NCBI GenBank assembly: GCA_037954235.1
Contig: JBBMOA010000020.1
Span: 19,872,677 to 19,936,676 of the forward strand
Direction: 5' to 3'
Length of the DNA stretch: 64,000 nt
Source: Aulostomus chinensis
Lineage: Eukaryota; Chordata; Actinopteri; Syngnathiformes; Aulostomidae
Translations under genes and position numbers: made by a program
Part shown: positions 1-12,232 of the stretch, piece by piece
Numbering within the stretch: the stretch's first letter is position 1
Layout of the letters: each line of letters starts with the position of its first letter
The notes under the pieces: generated by a model
Told to the model about the DNA's origin: nothing
Seen by the model: the letters and a program-made list of their open reading frames with translations, nothing else
The model's database searches: none

Positions 1-638
1 ACTGTCTCCTCTTGAGGTGCACTGTGGTATTACAAGACCAAAAAAAAAAAAAAAAAAAGAGCAGCTCTTTCTGGTTTGCAAGCTTACAAAAGGCATCTTT
101 AAGGACAAGAAGAGTTGCACCACCGAGATAGCAGTTGGATTGTTACTTCCCATCCAGATGGAAATGTGGTGTAAAGAAATATAACTGGACCGTGTTTCGT
201 TTCCTGGAGATTGCTTGTGATTTCATCACTATGAAACATCAGTGTGCCTTGACTTCATTCCGGCTGCAGCATTGTTTGGGCAGAATGACAGTGATTTGAA
301 AATCATCAGGGAAGCATGACGCAGTTTCATCATTGCTGAGAAGATTTCCACTCCTCCACTGGCTGGCTGTAAACTATTTTTGGGAGCCGTGGTGCAAAAT
401 ACTCGTGAAGTCTGCTGACGGTTTGATCCAGAAAAATAAATGAGCACGTGCACACATCACCATCGGAGCCGGTGCGATTTGCTTTCTCCCTCCAACCTGC
501 GAGGATACAAATTTCCAAACTTAAAACACACGCTCACAGTCATTTTCATATATGCTCCCATTCATTTACTTGAGCTTAAACACTTGCTAAACTCGACCAC
601 TGACCCACAAATGTGTAGCATCCTTTTGTCCCTCCCTG

Positions 639-673
639 CGCACGCGCACACACGCACACACACACACACACAC
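639..673. repeat. (CA)n microsatellite, impure
   Basis: CGCACACACGCACACACA-type array with CG interruptions. Confidence 0.9.
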
Positions 674-841
674 TGTCTCCAATTAAACATCTTTAGTCTT
701 GTGTCCCTGAAAGTGGCCCAAGTCCTTGCGTTCCTACACACAGACATTTACTTAAATCACTTTTGGGGTAATTACACAGACTTATATTCATTTAGAGACT
801 TACCCCAAATAGCAGTTGCCTATAATCCAATTCTAACCCTA

Positions 842-843
<2 letters not shown>

Positions 844-897
<54 letters not shown>

Positions 898-911
898 ACA
901 CACACACACAC
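844..911. repeat. (CA)n microsatellite
   Basis: About 34 AC units, interrupted once by AT near 892. Confidence 0.95.
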
Positions 912-1719
912 TCAAGTATTCACACACACACTGCAAATGCGTTTTGCAATTTGGCAGCTTGCGCTTCTTTTATTATTCACAGTTGTCTTCCAGTCTGCCT
1001 TTAAAATGTCATTTGAACAAAGGTAAAATAATTATTGGGTCATATTTTGGTACACGGAGGACAACAGAGCTCCAGCCTATCACCTTTGGACGAACTCTGT
1101 CGTAAATGCAATGAGTTACATGAGGATGCGGCTGGGATTAAGTCGCTGGAGGAGGAGGGCAGGGAAGTGAAAAGCTGTCAAGAGTGACGCAAATGTTGGT
1201 GCCGACGAGATCAACTGGAACTGTTTGGATGACGACTCTGGCGAGAATCCCCCAGAAATGATGAAAATTAATTGGCATTATCACAGCGGGAATATAACTT
1301 TGGTGGTTTGGATGCCAATGCTGATGGTGAGGATGAAGGCATTTAAGAAGGTTACTGCAGTCAATTTGTACAATTGCATTTGCAGGTGTTGAGTATTGCT
1401 CGAATTGCTTGATGAGGCGTGTACCTCGGTCATTTACTGTTCTATCACTGGTTCTACAGCAGAAAATATTTTGGGGGCCCAGAAGTATTTTCAGGAACTT
1501 CCCAGGGACAAAATTCAGTCATACTTCTAGGAGAAGAGACGTAGTGTTGAAGGGAAACCTGATTCTGTCCAAAAGGGGAAAAACTCACAGACAGTACTGC
1601 AGTGGTGAGCTCATCAGATGGTTTCAGAATAACCGAAGTTTAAATGTGAGAAGGGGGTTTGTGCAGTACAGGAGTGTCTATTTACAGGTGTATTACCCAA
1701 ATGTTGTGCGATTTTTTTA

Positions 1720-1880
1720 CCTCAGACGAGGAGGCAATGTGATCACCGGCGTTGGTTCGTCTGCCTGTCTGTTAGCAGAGTAACTCAAAAAGATATGAAT
1801 GGGTTCTGGTTGAATTTGGTAGGACCCACGTTGAAGGACAATCGATTTGAGTTTTGCTATGATCTGGGTGTGGTGATGAT
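1720..1880 (+). repeat. Dispersed fish repeat fragment, copy A
   Basis: The segment starts with an imperfect palindrome (CCTCAGACGAGGAGG) and continues with CACCGGCGTTGGTTCGTCTG, a CTGT run, TTAGCAGAGTAACTCAAAAAG and a GTTCTGGTTGAATTTGG segment. I recognise this arrangement as a common dispersed repeat of fish genomes, but I cannot name the family. A related copy lies at about 3783-3895. The end is uncertain. Confidence 0.45.
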
Positions 1881-2565
1881 GTCATCTTGCCGCGATGGAG
1901 CTATATCCTCTCCTTGTAGTCTCATTAAGAGCATTTAGAGTATTATTTTTTGCGTTCTTTAAACCCGTCCCACCTCTGCAAGTCTATTTTGTTATTAATT
2001 CATCTGCTCAAAGCAGAAAAAATTGTGTCACAAACAAAACGATCATTTAACTACATCAGATTCATTATCCTAATCTCTCCTAGTTGACTCTTCAGATGTT
2101 TTCAGACCACAAATGAATGCAAAGGAAGGTTCTTTTCATTGCTGGTTGGTTCCTCGGTTGTGTGTCTGTAGCTTGATAGAACTTGGATGTATTTGGCTGA
2201 TTGATTTTTGGCCGCCAGATGCTTTTCAGCTCTTCATTGCATTGTTCATGTTTGCCATTGCTTGATTACATGTAATGTCCTCACTGCTGCCTGCCATGAT
2301 GGTTTTTACTCAAGTACAAGAGTCCAATCCCAGTTGTTAGCCAATGTTGCCGCTAATAGCTACCGCTTATATCCGCATGGTCCTTTCATACCAGCTGTGT
2401 CTGTGGCTGAGACTCGGTTTCATTGTCATTGCAACTTGGATGCTCATTCGCTTCCCCTCCATTCCTTCCACGCCACATCTCCCTCAGTTGACCATTTCCT
2501 CTTACCCCGCCTGCTGACTTTCTAGAGCCCCATATCAGTCCCTCCTCTGTTTTTCTCTTTCTTAG

Positions 2566-2859
2566 TTCCCCCCAACCTGACAGTCCCTCGGGGCAAGTCC
2601 CCCCTGGTGGCCCGCGAGGGTGAAACAGTGGAGCTGGAGTGCCTTGTTTCAGGGAAGCCCAAGCCCATCATCCTGTGGTCTCGAGCAGATAAGGAGGCGC
2701 CCATGCCGGACGGCAGCATGCAGATGGAGAGCTACGACGGCGTGCTGCGTATAGTTAATGTATCCAGGGAGATGACTGGCTCGTACCGCTGCCAGACCAG
2801 TCAGTATAACGGCTTCAACGTGAAGCCCCGGGAGGCTGTGGTGGAGCTGATCATTCAAT
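2566..2859 (+). CDS. mdga2: mdga2 exon: fifth immunoglobulin domain
   Basis: This 294-nt exon encodes a complete Ig-like domain in 97 full codons. The acceptor follows a pyrimidine-rich tract ending TTTCTTAG, and the donor is a consensus GTGAGT. Both borders are phase 1. Canonical Ig residues are visible: Cys25 in ELEC, Trp37 in ILWSR and Cys75 in YRCQ, counted from the first full codon. N-glycosylation sequons are at residues 3 (NLT) and 64 (NVS). The sequence around KPKPIILWSRADKE and YNGFNVKPRE is close to what I recall of mammalian MDGA Ig5. The split codon at the 3' border completes as Tyr with the next exon, as in mammals. The domain lies in the extracellular stalk, after the neuroligin-binding Ig1-2 region, which is outside this window. 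Confidence 0.96.
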
Positions 2860-3782
2860 GTGAGTAGACTGTGTTTGTATCTGCAAGCTTTTAACTTGTA
2901 CCACTGACATATTATATGTATGATGTGTCAATTATCTGCTGATTTTCATTTGTGTGCAGTGTAATTAATCTTTATCTGCTCTCCTTAAATGTGACCAAAA
3001 AAGAACATTCTTTCATTACTTTGCTTCCACGCCCATCCGATTTCCTTCTGAAGGCTGTGAAATTAGTGCGGTCCCCTGGTGCCCTCCGTCAGGTCTGAGA
3101 AGCAACAGCTCCGGCTCCACCTCTTACTCTAAGGGGCAGACTTTATCTGCTCAGCGTGAACCAAGCAGAACTAATATTAACAGAGGCGCAAAGCTCTAGA
3201 TATGATGTCCACACGTGTTAGGGTCCGTCTGTGCATTTGTCTCCATGCACAAATGTCAGAAAAGACCCCCCGCTAGGTCCTCAGGCTTTAGACCCCCGCT
3301 ACTACCGCTCATTGAGAAACCTCTTCCTCTCCTTAAGATGTGACATTCAAAGATGGCTTAGCGGCTAATTAGCAAGTGGCTAATTTATTCCCACTAGTAT
3401 TCATTTTGTATTCATTTATGGAGATTTGAATGGGATATTTCAAATGAACGTCAGGGATTCAAATCAGTGTCACTCATTCAAGGGCTGGGGATCCTTTTCT
3501 GCAAGGGGAGGGAAAAAAAAAACGAACGGAAGATGAATAGGAAGGAAATGAAAACGATCCGTGTGTGATGCTGAGCATTCTCTGGCAAGTGATTACAGGA
3601 AATGGAAAAACTCTTCCCTATAGCTACATTCGCATTGTTTTCCATGTGGCCTACTTAGTTAATCCGTACAGTTTCCCATCTCACTTTACCCTAATCTAGA
3701 AGAAACCTGTGCAGCCACATGTCACTCCTGAACTACTGTGAAATGTGTTGAATTGAACATTCTCCATGCTGCATATCTCATT

Positions 3783-3895
3783 ACCTCCGTCAAGGAGGTT
3801 CTGTGGTCACGGCTCTGTATTTGTTTGTCTGTCAGCAGGATAGCGTAAAAACTACCAGGTTGATTTTCTCGAAATTAGCCGGCGGGTTGGAGCGT
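3783..3895 (+). repeat. Dispersed fish repeat fragment, copy B
   Basis: It begins with the hairpin ACCTCCGTCAAGGAGGTT, followed by GTTTGTCTGTCAGCAGGATA and GCGTAAAAACTACCAGG. This is the same arrangement as at 1720-1880: palindromic CCTCC/GGAGG start, a CTGT-rich tract, then (T/C)AGCA.GATA.CG.AAAA. A weaker third relative may sit at 18930-18995. Confidence 0.45.
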
Positions 3896-5345
3896 CAGCC
3901 CTGGAAGAGCAGTATTGTTCCCTGGAAGTGTCCGTTAGCTTCTCAGGAAGCGTCACGTGACCTTCAGCTGAGGTCTGCACGAGTGGATTACTGCAGATAT
4001 CCAAAAACTTTTAAAGCCAGTAAAATGTTAACAATAGAACAGTGTGATGGTCGTAGCTCAGCCTGGATTTGGATTCGCAGTGAACCTGGCACACCCACTA
4101 CCAATAGTTTGTTTGAAGAGGAACAAGAGCAGCCCCTGTTTGGTTCTCCCAGACAAGGATTAGCACATAATTTGGGAGTTTTATTGTACTCTTTGCAATG
4201 GCGTTCACGTTTCAGCATAGCTGTTACCCACTGTGCTGTGTTAAGAGAATTAATTAGATTTGATGTGCTTTGAAGAGGACTGTGATGAATTTTGTGGAAT
4301 TGATTATAACTATGCAGTGATGACAGCCCACATCAAACGTTTGTGTCTTTGCTGTGCACCAATGCAGACACCACAGAGTAAACAAAGGATTTAGACTCCC
4401 AGGATGTCCTTCTGCTGGGGGTTGTATCCTCATGCAAGGATGGTGTGGTCACATAGAAAGTTGAGAGTCCTCTCACGGTTACCCAAGCATCCTCTTGCTG
4501 AGCATTTGACTGCGACCTATAATTTATCACCTCTATTCATATTAAAATCCTGACCTTATTTCGCAGTGAAATCTCCATACACCCCGGCCTTATTTGTTTA
4601 AGATGTTTCCTGTACAAAGCGCAAAGTTTACTACACCACGCTGCAACGGGTCACAGTGGTCCTGCCTAGACTTCAGAGCAGCGGAGGCACGCTCTGTTTT
4701 CTGTCGACCAGTTTTCTCAGGGCAACACAGTCAGACCTGAGAAAGAAGAGCTAATAAGTTCTAACTGTCCTCACGCGCGTCAGTCAACAGCAGCAATTAT
4801 TCAGCGTTTATGATTTTCTTTCATGTTTCCAACCTAACGTGGCAGTTTTATCTTTTATCTCACTGAGAAGGATGACACATTAAAAGATTTTTTTGTATAG
4901 CATCGAAAGTTGTACCTCTCTTTAAAGATTGAAATAAAATGTCCTCGAGCTACGAAAAAAGTCAGTGAGCCGCAATCCTACAGTGAGTGTAGGAACGCAA
5001 CAGTAGGATGTTTGCTTTTGAGCAGGGCGCCCGTGAAACACTTCAAATGTAAGTCGGACTCAGTGGAGCCACAACGAACGTGAACACATCGTAATCGCAT
5101 CTAGCGGACAAACTTAGTATCGTATCGAAGGAAGGAAGCCACGATGGCGTCTACAGAGTCTTCTCAAATTTTGCGATGAGGTAGATGAGAAAAAAAATAG
5201 TAGAAGGTCACAAGGGCCCATCCCTCTGCCAAGGTCACTCTAGAAAATGCATTTTTTTGGCCGTTTTAAAGACATCAGTCCCCGAAAGGAATAAGGTCTT
5301 ATGTGACTCTTTTTGGCAAACGTAGTCTGGTGCTTTGTACCAATT

Positions 5346-5662
5346 CGCACAAGGACGGAACGGTGCGACACAGCAAGGAGGTTCTGGGTTTGAATCTGCC
5401 AGCTGGCTGGGGCCTCTCTGTGCAGAGGATGCATGTTCACCCCGTGCCTGCGTGGGTTCTCTCAGTACGCCGGCTTCCTCCCAAAACCCACTCATTCAGT
5501 TTATTGGAAACTCCTGTGAGTTCTCCTCCTACCTGTGAATAGCTGTGTCTCTCTGTATGTTAATCCTGCGATGGACCGGCGACCTGTCCAGGGTTTATCC
5601 TGTCTGTCACGTGATGATGACTGGAATTGCATACAACCCACAAACACACACGCACGCACGCA

Positions 5663-5735
<73 letters not shown>

Positions 5736-5772
5736 CTCCAGGATGCTGGACAAGGTTGATGATGGATGGACC
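5346..5772 (+). mobile_element. Decayed SINE/LINE-like relic split by (CA)n
   Basis: On the + strand the segment reads like the common fish element with CAGCAAGGAGGTTCTGGGTT (a degenerate tRNA B-box region), then GCCTGCGTGGGTTCTCTC, TGCGATGGACCGGCGACCTG, TCCAGGGTTTATCCTG, and a tail GTTGATGATGGATGGA. The SINEs at 13.5 and 62.4 kb carry the same block in the opposite orientation. About 90 bp of (CA)n has expanded between the body and the tail. It is strongly diverged, so an old insertion. Confidence 0.65.
5643..5734. repeat. (CA)n microsatellite within an old retroposon
   Basis: Impure ACGC units at the left, then a pure CA run to 5734. It is embedded in the relic at 5346-5772. Confidence 0.95.
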
Positions 5773-8700
5773 AATTTGCTCAACCTCTACTCCTACGTTT
5801 CCACCATTTCTCCAAGTTTTTCCTGCTGCCAACACTGTCCCTGGGATTTCTGGTGGTCCGAGTTGCTAAGCTATCAGGAAACGTGCACAAAGACTGACAG
5901 AATGAAGGCAGGTTACCAACAGGGGGTTCAGTCTGTAGCCTGATCAAAAACGGAGCATAGAAGAGCCTTTCAACCGTCTTAGTGTGAAAGAGTTCATAGA
6001 TGATCTCAGGGGAAATGAAGAAGGGGACTTTTAGACCGAAATTTCAGCAGACCTCATCTTGCTACTGAATTAATACATTTGAAAAAGTGAAATCTGAAAA
6101 GAAAACCTTTTCATGCATCTGAGGAAGGTCCATAACCTTTGAATGATTATGTAGTGTTATTTAAATAATGGTGCCTCTTTTGCTCGACAGCGCCTGCTGT
6201 GCTCCAGTGCTTTCATCTGTTCGCCATCTTCTAAGTAGTACACTTGATGAGGAGCATTATCAGGGAGCTGGTATTGATAAATCAATCATTCTGCCATGTT
6301 CTGGCTTCAGTCAGTTCTGCTCTTTGGATTCTTCTAAATAGTTAGCATCAAAGTCTCCTTTTAAACAGCACAACCCGTCCTCCCATGAGCTGACTGGTTG
6401 CTTTGCCCCAATTTGATTGAAAATAGGAAACACATCAATTCATGCACTTGATTCTGATTTGTTCGCCAACTACACAGACCTCTGCTCATCTCTCTCACAC
6501 TGAGATTGTATTTTGATAACACAATCCGGCCCTACTTTTGTTCTTTGCTCCATTTGCCTGTTGGTATGCCCCCTCCTCTCTGATTCTTGGCCTGTCTCAT
6601 GGTGTGTAAGCACAAGCCAATCCCTCTGAGATGCTTTTCTCGCCTGCATTTCCAGGTCCCAGTATGAGCCACCCGCCTTTGGTGGTGAGCCATGTGCAAA
6701 GCCGCGTTTAGTAACTTGATCAAGGGACCGAGGTACAGTCCTCTGAAGCAAAGAGCATTAGAGGCGTGAAGGAACGACTCTGGCAAGTCAACAGCTTTGA
6801 TATGTAAAAACCTGCATCTGTTGGCTGGCGGAGTCAACACCAGGAGGAGAGCTAGAGGGAATGAAAGACGTTTGCCTTCAGCGTCATCACTCTAATAGAA
6901 TTGCAAACGCCAAATCCCAAGCTGTGACACCCTAATGTTCTTAGTCAAACTGACTTGGCATGGTCCAGGGGCTTGAGAGAGAGCGAGAGTGAAGAAACAG
7001 AGAGAAATAGCAGGAAGAGGGAGGTGGTCTCCTGTCCTAGATACCGCTGTCTGTCGGAGTTGTCAAGCTCTACTTTAGCACAGATGCACAGGGATCTGTT
7101 TTTATCTGAGCTTCCCTTCTGTTCCTCTTCACAACTTCCGTGACACCTGCATGATGCAACCTGTACGATTGTCCCCCTGAGCGAGCGAGCGAGCGAGCGT
7201 CTCCCTCTATCTGACGTACATCGCTGTGACACACCGGGATAAAGAGCCACTCTCCGAGCTGAAGTAATGAGCAGAATTATATGATTATTGTTTTTAATTA
7301 ATATCTTCATCGGGACGGCCTGCAAAGCCGGCCCCTGAGGTCGGCTGTAATGTGAATCACATTAGATTGTTTCACATTAGCCTAACGCCAGCAAATTAAT
7401 TTTTAGCGTTACAGCAGGGCTCCCCCACTGCATTTGCGTATGAAATTTTACGAACCTTTTTTTTTTTTTCCCTTCTCTTTTTTTTCTTGTGAAACAATGT
7501 TGAATTGATCAACCCCATCAAACCCACACCAGAAAAGGTCAGTGAATATGTAGGTTGTAAACAGAAGCCGGCACACAGCTCAGACAGAATAATTCATAAC
7601 TTGGTCAATTACCGAGCGGGAGCCATCAGCGAATCACCGAGCCACTCCTCACACTTGAAGAGTCTATATTGATTATCATTAATTGTATGTTTAGGTTAAT
7701 AAATTATCCTTAAGTTTAATAACAATATGGTAATGCAGATGGTGCTTAAATTCATTGTTTGATTGCGGCTGTGGCTTAAGGGAAGGAGGGAGCGCTGATG
7801 CGGAGCAGCGTCTCTCTACATTATTCAACACAGGGACTCATTATAGAAGACTTGAATCAGTGTTATCATTATATATTCTCTATATATTTGTTTGTCTCCC
7901 TAACGAACGTCACTTCCTCTGTCAAGATGTGACATTTGATGGTGATTCTTCTAAAAATTCAAGCGCTGAAGGCATGGCGGAGGGGATGACATGTAATAGG
8001 GCATTGGTCTGTCACATGTTAATTCAAAATGTGTCATCATGATACATAAATTCATCAAGCAGCAGCTTCAATATCACACCAGTATGCAGTGAGCCATGAA
8101 GGAAAATATTCTGCTGCTTTGAGGAACAAAAAGAGGGCGAACAAACAGTGTGGAAAGATCATACATGTGCAAATGCACCGGCTACTGCCTGTGGTACGGA
8201 ACACGGATGTGGGCCCACAGGACATGGAAGAAAAATGAAAGCCATTTTGACTGAAGCTGAAGTTTATTGTAAGCCAGTCAAGCGCAGTTTTAGACATGCA
8301 GTTGCATCCATTCAGGTGCAAATCTCCCCATACACACTCGTGCCTTTTGCTCCCATTCACACAGTCTCTGCTCGGTTGTCCTCCCCGTAGATGCCGTTCT
8401 ATGTGGGCCGTGGGGAAAAGGCCTCTGTGCTCCTAAATGTTGTTTTTCTCCACATTACCGTCAAGGTATCCACTAGTGACTGATGATGGATTACATCTCA
8501 GCCCATGCCCAGGGTTTTCCCCTAAGCCTGTGACTTACAACCACTCTGAGCCCCCCTTCCCTCCCCTCCTCGCCCTGGCTGCTACGCTAACCATGGCAAG
8601 CACTGCTCAGGGAATATCGCACAGGACCTTTTTGCTCCTTTCCTCTCATGTTTACAGGGTAGACTTTTCACGGGAGACACAGGGGGTGGGGGGTGGGGGG

Positions 8701-9479
8701 CGCATGTGCCCTTGTTTAAAGGATGTTTTGGTTATATAAGACGTTTGCTGGAGACCCAGACCCGTCATCATTTGTCTTTGTGTGTGAACGGAAATTCACT
8801 TACTGCAATTTGGTCCAGTGCCACTCAGGGAGGCTGTGGAGCTGGGCTGTGATTCACCTCGGCACTCAAACCTCTAATTTTAATGCGATACATAGAGATT
8901 CTGAGCCTTCTTTTGGAATCAGGGCTTAGATTGGATATTGGGTTTGGTTGAAATACCAGACAAGACCCATTTGAAGGAGAAACTGATTGTTGTTTCATTT
9001 AGCGGAGATGAAAGCCACCTTACTCTATACCGTTTGAACAGATGAAATAACTTTCTGTTTCTCTATTCCAAACCCTCAAAGAGGATTTCTGTTTGCTTTC
9101 CCTGTCATCCCTTGAGTTACAATTTGTTATTTTTCACATTTCAACCCGTCATTATCAGATCTAATGGTGTATCATTAATCACAGGAGCTGCCAAGTGCAT
9201 TCCAGGTTTTGTGTTTTGGGTGATAATTAGCAAGAAGGGCAAGAAGGAAAATCCCTCTTTGGATTGTTATATATTGTTATATTGTTTTGCATTAAGTGTG
9301 CCGTTCTTGTTTGGCTTGAAGGACGTGCCCTGTTTTGCTTTTTGGGCTTTGGTGCGGTAGAAAACAAGTCGATTACTTGAAAAACACATGATCCACATTT
9401 AAAATGTGCATTATTTTGGATCTTCGAAGCAAAATTCTGGTATTTTTCATCCTGGGCACTACCTTTTTAGAAAATAAAC

Positions 9480-9990
9480 TCATTAGTCATCCTCCTCAGA
9501 AGCGGACAAGACCACAGATACCTTTCTCTCCTCTGTATGTTTTTTTAAGGGAGCTGAGGCCCACACTGACCTGCTGAATGCTAGTTAGCTTAGCGAAGTG
9601 AATGGTAATGGATGGGCGGGTTAGCATACTATCAACTTGTCCACTCAGCTTCCAAAACGCCTCCTTGTTGTGTTATTGCTCAGGTCGATGGAGGTTCAGG
9701 ACCTTTACTCGACCAGAACAACTTACCTTCATCCTTTTTTTAGCAGCCACTTTTTCTCATCAACGAACGTGTAGCTGACTGAAGTTTTGAGATGTTGCGT
9801 GAAATCTCTGCCCCCTCTCAGGAAAGTAGTTCTGGTTATGCATCAGATTCTAAAATTGCAGTATCTCATGATCTCAAATCATTTCCTATCTTATGTGATA
9901 CATAACCCGCATGCAGGAAAAAAACTGGATTTGATGACTTTTGACACATGCTAACTTGCTTGAGCTAACAAGGAAGTCTCCAAGAAGACT
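9480..9990. repeat. MITE-like fragment with GCTAGTTAGCTTAGC motif
   Basis: Positions 9580-9629 contain GCTAGTTAGCTTAGCGAAGT followed by a GAATGGTAATGGATGGG segment and GGTTAGCATA, the same block found at 33911 and 63157. A weak inverted counterpart (ACATGCTAACTTGC...GAGCTAAC) lies near 9946-9978. Internal segments about AGATATTG-like and ATCAGATTCTAAAATTG also resemble the 34.0 kb element. The boundaries are guesses. Confidence 0.4.
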
Positions 9991-10469
9991 AAGTCCTCAT
10001 GTTCTCAAAATGTCGGAGAAGTTCAAATAATTTGACGTGAAAAAATTCCATCCTTATAAAACGTCGATCCCTGTAACACATTGGGAGGGGGGAAAAGTGA
10101 AAAACATTGTGATTTTTTATTCAAGTTTAAATGCAAAGAGTTTCTAAGTGTGCAACAAAACATTTGACAAATGTCTGTCAGCGAACTGGAGATAAAAAGG
10201 AAAAGTTGCATAATTTGCTGGTTGCAACTCCTTTTCAGAAACGTCCTCATTGGTCAGAAGAGTGATTCTGTATTTTTTTTATTTATTTATTTTTTTTTTT
10301 GCTGTTAAGGCCGCTGACCCTCACACAAGTAATGAACCACAATCAAAAAAGAAAACGGCAATTACTGTTATAGATGATCAAATTATATGCCGTAAATATT
10401 AACAGTTCATTTAATTGCATATCCTATCAAGTTTGGAAGGCTCACTAATTAGACTGTAGTACTACATGT

Positions 10470-10570
10470 GAATAATGTGGAAGATTATGTTGCAGATTAC
10501 AGTTTCAATCAGGTAATCGGTGATCTGTAACTGATTACGTTTTGAAAGTAATATCGGCAGCCCTGGTTAC
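10470..10570. repeat. Possible dispersed repeat fragment rich in GATTAC
   Basis: The sequence has several alternating GATTAC/GTAATC words (GCAGATTACAG, GGTAATCGG, CTGATTACG, AAGTAATATCGGCAGCCC). I associate this pattern with ends of dispersed repeats in fish. It is short and diverged, so this is only a weak call. Confidence 0.3.
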
Positions 10571-11959
10571 AGCTACCTGCATCTACTCCGTCGGGAAATA
10601 TGCAAATTACAGACAATTAAGGGGCTCCGCGTGGTCTTGCCTCTTCCTGTCAGTGTTCACGGTTGTTTTTTAAAGCCCTGCCGTGACTTTTGTCAAGCAT
10701 CTGCATGAGCACGTCAAGCGCTAAGCTGCTTAAGATGGGAAATAATTCATAACCATTTCGCTTCTTACATGCATAAGCACTTACGCACATTTTGTCCTCG
10801 CTAAAAAAAAAAAAAAAGTGCATACATTTTGTCAACATGCATAAAGTCTAAGCAGTAAAATACAGGTTAAACTCTTTTTAAAAAAGATGACGCCGACTGC
10901 ATGTTGAAGAGGGAGACTCTGGGTTACTGCAAGGTCATATTCAGCCCCAGACTTGACTCTGAGATGAGTGGCTAAATAATTCACTATGAGGTTGTCTGGG
11001 TGGGAGGAGGTGGGGCCCGGCAGATTCTCAAATAAGTTATTAAATTTCCATTTTGAAAGCTTGAGGTGCACTTCATCATCCTGTTACCAGTCTTTCATAA
11101 AGCGTGACTGATTTCCATCAGAGTTCTCTGCAAAGTTGATCTTCCCACAAAATCACCAGAACAATCATCATTTTTTTCACATGTCGTCGAGGATGCATGC
11201 AAGATATGTAAATGTCACCGCTGGCTTTCAATCATGTATCAAACTTTTCCTCTTAAATATTTCTTCCCTTGTAGTTGTTTTTGTTTTTGTTTTTTGTAGG
11301 GGAAGGGGAAGCATTACAGAGTTTCTGACAAAGAACCTAACTCACCTGACAACAGTCCATGAAAGGAGTGCCACAGACGGAATTAGAGGGACACGCAAAC
11401 GTCAAATCCATTGAATGTTTTCAATTATTAATTGACTCAGATTCAGCTTGAGGCTTCTTAAAATTCGGAGGGTTTCTGCACAGTGTTCCAGGCAGCTGGT
11501 GGAGGAAAGTGCCTTCTTGCTGAAGTCAGTCTGAGCTTTAGGAAGCAGTCATGATAAGAGGGTCCTGGGACCGTAACCACGCGTGTGAAGCATCGGTGTC
11601 CACATGTGAAGAGCTGGATGATACATTTGTGGAAAACAGATCTGTGTAATCTAGAACTAGAACTATCTCAAACAAAACAGCAGGCAGGGGTGGAGCTCGG
11701 CCAGATCTGTGTAATAGTGTATGGAGAGATGTGGATTCTTCCGTGGACCTTGGCGGAGGTCTGCTCCCGAGATGGATCAGGAAGTCAGAGACAATCTAGT
11801 CTGACAGCAAGGACCCTCGCCTCAGCCCCCCTCTCCTCTCCCCTCCTCATCCATGGCCTTTATTTTTCCTCATCCTTCTATATTCTCTCGTTACTGACAC
11901 ACTTTTCTGTCTGTATGAAATGTCCCATCTCGTCTGAGCCTCTCTGTCCCCCTACTCAG

Positions 11960-12232
11960 ACCCTCCGACGGTTGAACCAGTTTACATGGAGATGCGTCAG
12001 GGCCTGGGAAGGCCCGTGGTCATGACCTGCAGGGTGCTGCGAGCGCATCCCTCACGTGTGCTACGCTTCGAGTGGCTGCTGTCAAACCGTCTGCTCCACG
12101 CGGGAGCCTTTGATGCCCAAAGAGACGAGACGGAGTACACCATCCGCAGCCTGAATCGAGAAGGCTGGGGGGAGTACACCTGTAACGTCATCAACGAGGC
12201 CGGCGCTGGAAAATGCACCTTTCAAGTTACAG
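11960..12232 (+). CDS. mdga2: mdga2 exon: sixth immunoglobulin domain
   Basis: This 273-nt exon (90 full codons, phase 1 at both ends) encodes the sixth Ig-like domain. The acceptor is CCTACTCAG and the donor GTAACT. It begins PPTVEP, matching the Ig5-Ig6 junction PPAVEP I recall from mammals. The core disulfide cysteines are residue 23 (VMTC) and residue 74 (YTC), with Trp38 (FEWLL) between them. A third cysteine at residue 85 (GKC) is also present in mammalian MDGA and may pair elsewhere. The strand-F motif EYTCNVINEAGAG is very typical. The symmetric phase means loss of the exon would keep the frame. Confidence 0.96.

Larger units (their letters stand above)
1..2565 (+). other. mdga2: 3' part of the intron before the Ig5 exon
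   Basis: I see no coding exon here. The stretch holds an A18 run near 41-58, two (CA)n microsatellites, a repeat fragment near 1720-1880 and a normal pyrimidine tract before the acceptor at 2564-2565. The long open frames at 440-1105 and 1409-1783 are explained by (CA)n and chance. Upstream exons for Ig4 and earlier domains are not in the window. Confidence 0.8.
2860..11959 (+). other. mdga2: mdga2 intron, Ig5 to Ig6 (9.1 kb)
   Basis: Non-coding. It holds a repeat fragment at about 3783-3895, an old SINE/LINE relic with expanded (CA)n at 5346-5772, (GAGC)n near 7180-7200, AT-rich sequence with ATTA-type motifs at 7261-7760 that could be conserved non-coding DNA, and a MITE-like fragment around 9480-9990. 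I found no exon-like segment with protein similarity. Confidence 0.8.

Noticed and set aside
440..1105. 221-codon open frame on the + strand
   Set aside because: Much of it is His-Thr repeats from (CA)n; the rest has no family similarity and lies in an intron.
1409..1783. 124-codon open frame on the + strand
   Set aside because: Its 3' part overlaps a dispersed repeat. No recognisable domain or splice context.
2649..2858. Minus-strand open frame opposite the Ig5 exon
   Set aside because: Shadow of the real exon on the other strand.
3803..4273. 156-codon open frame on the + strand
   Set aside because: Begins inside a dispersed repeat. The translation resembles no family I know.
5501..5943. 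Several overlapping frames on both strands rich in His-Thr or Cys-Val
   Set aside because: Created by the (CA)n array inside an old retroposon.
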